In this document: piece by piece, positions 26,080 through 28,699 of the stretch
Position numbering within the stretch: position 1 is the first letter of the stretch
Layout: the number at the start of each line of letters is the position of its first letter
Source: JBHENW01 sp046261875
GTDB lineage: Bacteria; Acidobacteriota; Thermoanaerobaculia; UBA5066; Gp7-AA6
Direction: 5' to 3'
NCBI GenBank assembly: GCA_046261875.1
Contig: JBHENW010000020.1
Location: 1 to 28,699, forward strand
DNA length: 28,699 nt
Notes under the pieces: generated by a model
The model's database searches: none
Told to the model about the DNA's origin: nothing
The model's input: the letters and a program-made list of their open reading frames with translations, nothing else
Made by a program: the position numbers and the translations under genes

Positions 26080-27315
26080 ATGAACGATGATCAGGAGAAG
26101 CGGCATCAGGAGCGCTATCGCGCCTTCATCGAGCAGAGCGCGGAAGGGGTCTGGTGCTTCGAGCTGTCCGAGCCCTTCTCCGTCGCCCTGCCGCCGGAGG
26201 ACCAGATCGACCGGATGTACTCCCACGCGCTCCTCGCGGAATGCAACGACGCGTGCGCGCGGATGTACGGTTACGACCGGGCGGCCGAGATCCTCGGGGC
26301 GCGCCTCATCACTTTCCTCCCCCGCACGGAAGAGAACATCGCCTACCTGCGCGAGTTCATCGTCCAGGGGTATCGCCTGAGCGACGCGGAGTCGGCCGAG
26401 CGGGACCGTCACGGCCGCCCGAAGCACTTCCTCAACAACCTGGTGGGAATCGTGGAGGATGGGAACCTCCTTCGGGCGTGGGGAACCCAGCGCGACATCA
26501 CCGAGCGCAAGAACCAGGAGCAGGAGCGCGAGCGGCTCCTCGGGGCCCTCACCGACGCCCTCGGCGAGCAGAAACGGCTTCAGGAGGAACGGGAAAGAGC
26601 CTACCGCGGGGCCCAGGAGGCGGTGCGGCTGCGCGACGAGTTCCTCTCCGTCGCCGGGCACGAGCTGAAGACGCCGCTGACCGCCTTGCAGCTCCAGATG
26701 GAAACCATCGCCGCGCGCGCAGGCCCGCTCGGCAACGAGGAGCTGGACTTCTGGCTCGACCGCGCCAACCGGTCGCTCGGCAGGATCCTTCGCCTCGTCG
26801 AGGACCTACTCGACGTGACCCGGATTTCCACCGGCCGCGTCCGGCTCGAGCTGGAGGAGGTGGACTTCGCCGAGCTGGTCCGCGGGGTCGTGGCGCGCTC
26901 GGAAGGCGACGCGGCCCGGGCGAAGAGCGCGATCACGTTCTCGGCGCCGGCGCCGGTGCGCGGCTACTGGGACGCTTCACGGCTGGAGCAGATCGCGGAC
27001 AACCTCATCTCCAACGCGATCAAGTACGGCGAGGGGCCGATCGAGGTCGAGGTCGGGGGGGCCGGCGAGACGGCCACGCTCGTCGTCCGCGACCACGGCA
27101 TCGGGATCGCTCCGGAAGACCAGGAGCGCGTCTTCGAACGGTTCGAGCGGGTGGGCCCCGCCGGGCAGGTCGCGGGGCTCGGCCTGGGCCTTTGGATCGT
27201 CCGGGAGGCCGCCGGGGTGATGTTGGGAAAAATCTCGCTCGCGAGTCGCCGGGGCGAGGGCTCCGAGTTTCGCGTCGAGCTGCCCCGCTTCGCTCTTCGC
27301 GAGAGCGCCGGCTGA
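26080..27315 (+). CDS. Orphan PAS-domain sensor histidine kinase
   Basis: A soluble histidine kinase of 411 residues with no membrane helix, so it should sense a cytoplasmic signal. The N-terminal PAS domain (about 10-143) includes ECNDACARMYGYDRAAEILG and ends GTQRDITERKNQEQ, the usual PAS/PAC exit. A coiled-coil linker (about 144-185) precedes the HisKA domain with the phospho-acceptor His194 in AGHELKTPLTALQ. The HATPase domain has an N box (DNLISNAIKYGEG, Asn308/Asn312), G1 (DHGIGIAPEDQ, from Asp338), an F box (FERFERV) and G2 (GLGLGLWIV, 366-374). No response regulator is adjacent, so its partner must be encoded elsewhere. No heme or flavin motif was identified. It converges on the macro-domain gene with 13 bases between. 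Confidence 0.94.
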   Translation: MNDDQEKRHQERYRAFIEQSAEGVWCFELSEPFSVALPPEDQIDRMYSHALLAECNDACARMYGYDRAAEILGARLITFLPRTEENIAYLREFIVQGYRLSDAESAERDRHGRPKHFLNNLVGIVEDGNLLRAWGTQRDITERKNQEQERERLLGALTDALGEQKRLQEERERAYRGAQEAVRLRDEFLSVAGHELKTPLTALQLQMETIAARAGPLGNEELDFWLDRANRSLGRILRLVEDLLDVTRISTGRVRLELEEVDFAELVRGVVARSEGDAARAKSAITFSAPAPVRGYWDASRLEQIADNLISNAIKYGEGPIEVEVGGAGETATLVVRDHGIGIAPEDQERVFERFERVGPAGQVAGLGLGLWIVREAAGVMLGKISLASRRGEGSEFRVELPRFALRESAG

Positions 27316-27328
27316 CCTTGCCCTGACC

Positions 27329-27841
27329 CTAACCTTTCTCGAACGCGGTCTCGAAGGCGCGCAGGCTGCCCGCGTCGAAGAGACAGAAGATGATCCGTTC
27401 CACGGTTCGGTTGGTTTCCGCGAAGGAACGGGCCGCGGCGATGCTGATCTCCGCCGCGCGCCGGAGGGGGAACCCGAAGACGCCCGTCGAGATCGCGGGG
27501 AGAGCGACGCTGCGGGCGCCGAGCTCTTCCGCCCGTTTCAGAGCGGAGCGGACCGCCGAAGCCAGGAGCATTTCTTCGCCGAACTCCCCTCCGCGCCAGA
27601 CCGGGCCGACCGCATGGATGATCCAACGGGCTTCCAGCTTCCCGGCTCCGGTGACGACCGCGTCTCCGACGGCGCAGCCGCCGAGGCGGTCGCACTCCTC
27701 CTGGATCGTGTCGCCGCCCGCACGCCGGATCGCCCCGGCGACCCCGGCCCCGAGCTGAAGCCCCTCGTTGGCCGCGTTGACGATCGCGTCCGCGGCGACG
27801 CTCGCGATGTCACACCGGGCGAGCTCGATCGATGCGGCCAC
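27329..27841 (-). CDS. Macro-domain protein (probable ADP-ribose/O-acetyl-ADP-ribose hydrolase)
   Basis: A single macro domain of 170 residues that binds ADP-ribose and, in the YmdB-like class, removes acetyl-ADP-ribose or mono-ADP-ribose. Key blocks are DAIVNAANEGLQLGAGVAGAI (adenine/ribose site and the NAAN motif), GDAVVTGAGKL, IIHAVGPVW and ALPAISTGVFGFPL (the phosphate loop). The GTG at 27841 gives MAASIELARCDI, the usual N-terminus, and lies ten bases after the mrp stop, so it is read with mrp. Stop is TAG. The link to mrp suggests a housekeeping role in NAD or ADP-ribose turnover. Confidence 0.93.
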   Translation of the reverse strand: MAASIELARCDIASVAADAIVNAANEGLQLGAGVAGAIRRAGGDTIQEECDRLGGCAVGDAVVTGAGKLEARWIIHAVGPVWRGGEFGEEMLLASAVRSALKRAEELGARSVALPAISTGVFGFPLRRAAEISIAAARSFAETNRTVERIIFCLFDAGSLRAFETAFEKG

Positions 27842-27851
27842 GGCGAGCCGA

Positions 27852-28699
27852 TCAGCGTTCCAGCTGCTCCGTGACTTGTTCCGCGATGCGGAGATACGCC
27901 TCGGTCACGCCGGAGCCCGGCTCCGCGATGACGATCGGCCGCCCGGCGTCGCCCCCCGCGGCGACCCGCGCGTCGAGAGGGATCTCACCGAGAAACGGCA
28001 CGCGCAGCTGCTCCGCCGTTCGCCGCCCGCCGCCATGCTTGAAGATCTCCTCGCGGTGCCCGCAGGAAGGGCACAGGTAGTACGACATGTTCTCCACGAT
28101 CCCGAGGACGGGAACGTTGACCTTTTGGAACATCGCCAGGCCCTTGCGCGCGTCGATGAGGGAAACGTCCTGCGGCGTCGTCACGATGACCGCGCCGGAG
28201 AGGTGGATCTTCTGGGTCAGGGTGAGCTGGGCGTCCCCCGTTCCCGGCGGAAGATCGATCACGAGGTAGTCGAGCTTGCCCCACGCGACGTCCTGCAGGA
28301 ACTGCTCGACGGCCTTCATGACCATGGGACCGCGCCAGATGACGGGCTGGTCCACGTCCATCAGGAATCCGAGGGACATGACGCGCACGCCGTATCGGTC
28401 GATCGGAACGATCTGGTTGGCCTCGTTGACGTGCGGTTTCTCTTCGATGCCCATCATCATCTGCTGCGACGGGCCGTAGATGTCGGAGTCCATCAACCCC
28501 ACGCGCTGGCCGAGCCTCTGGAGGGCGAGGGCGAGGTTCGCCGCCACGGTGGACTTGCCGACGCCCCCTTTGCCGGAGGCGACGGCGATCTTGAACCGGA
28601 CGTCCGGCAGGATCTGCGCGGAAGGGGGCGGCACGCCGACGGCGCCGCGCGGAGAGGCGGGAGCGGGCTCCCGCAGGTCCAGGCGGATCGTGACGGCGT
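27852..28699 (-). CDS. mrp: Mrp/ApbC family iron-sulfur cluster carrier ATPase (5' end outside the window)
   Basis: A P-loop ATPase that carries or inserts Fe-S clusters; cytoplasmic. The frame is open to the window edge. The first residues seen (AVTIRLDLREPAP) look like the end of the N-terminal MIP18/DUF59 domain, so the true start lies beyond 28699. An internal GTG at 28634 is not the natural start. The ATPase part has the deviant Walker A KGGVGKST, MDSDIYGPSQQMM, VIDLPPGTGDAQLTL and VENMSYYLCPSCGHREEIF. The CxxC is the cluster-binding pair that bridges the dimer. The C-terminus (LGEIPLDARVAAGGDAGRPIV) is complete. The macro-domain gene follows ten bases downstream. Confidence 0.95.
   Translation of the reverse strand, partial: AVTIRLDLREPAPASPRGAVGVPPPSAQILPDVRFKIAVASGKGGVGKSTVAANLALALQRLGQRVGLMDSDIYGPSQQMMMGIEEKPHVNEANQIVPIDRYGVRVMSLGFLMDVDQPVIWRGPMVMKAVEQFLQDVAWGKLDYLVIDLPPGTGDAQLTLTQKIHLSGAVIVTTPQDVSLIDARKGLAMFQKVNVPVLGIVENMSYYLCPSCGHREEIFKHGGGRRTAEQLRVPFLGEIPLDARVAAGGDAGRPIVIAEPGSGVTEAYLRIAEQVTEQLER

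Noticed and set aside
27329..27841. Macro domain as an off-switch of the TIR system
   Set aside because: It could act on ADP-ribose products in principle, but it lies about 9.5 kb away in the mrp operon with housekeeping genes between, so there is no context evidence.

Overview
The window is GC-rich, gene-dense bacterial DNA. Kdo synthesis genes (kdsD, kdsC), an LpxH-like phosphatase, a Tat translocase and several exported proteins point to a diderm (Gram-negative) organism. The gene style fits an Acidobacteriota-like lineage: very large sigma-54 regulators, TMTC/DUF1736-TPR membrane proteins and exported Ig-like repeat proteins. That assignment rests on gene content only and is tentative. 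No rRNA, tRNA, CRISPR array or insertion sequence was seen. No stretch over 300 bases lacks a gene; the longest gap is about 200 bases (9059-9261).

Layout. 28-2844 (-): one two-domain M16 zinc peptidase split by an in-frame TAG. 2937-4414 (+): kdsD-kdsC, converging on tatA-tatC (4383-5502, -). 5611-7221 (+): an S41 C-terminal processing peptidase, ending at a strong terminator shared with an exported four-repeat Ig-like protein (7325-9058, -). 9262-15447 (+): a YbhN/LPG-synthase-type membrane protein, nrdR, a small heat-shock protein, lon, thiL and a DUF2062 membrane protein. 15517-19972 (-): a three-gene set TIR-TM / RyR domain / 4-TM SLATT-like protein, with a DUF1736-TPR membrane protein upstream. 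19981-23934 (-): a 1317-residue sigma-54 activator. 23999-25999 (-): lpxH-like and aroA. 26080-27315 (+): an orphan PAS histidine kinase. 27329-28699 (-): mrp (cut by the window edge) and a macro-domain gene.

Most genes are housekeeping: envelope building (kdsDC, lpxH), protein export and quality control (tat, S41, M16, hsp20-lon), and cofactors or aromatic amino acids (thiL, aroA, mrp). The accessory island is 15517-17868. Its TIR enzyme, one-domain RyR protein and membrane protein are tightly spaced, and the last two overlap by ATGA. This suggests a chain in which TIR makes an NAD-derived signal, RyR senses it and the membrane protein acts as effector. That is the best candidate here for a poorly described immune or signalling system.

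Two expression features recur. Several genes have a -10-like hexamer 6-9 bases before the start codon and no Shine-Dalgarno, suggesting leaderless mRNAs. TAG is a normal terminator in at least four genes of the window, so the TAG inside the M16 gene is unlikely to be genome-wide recoding.
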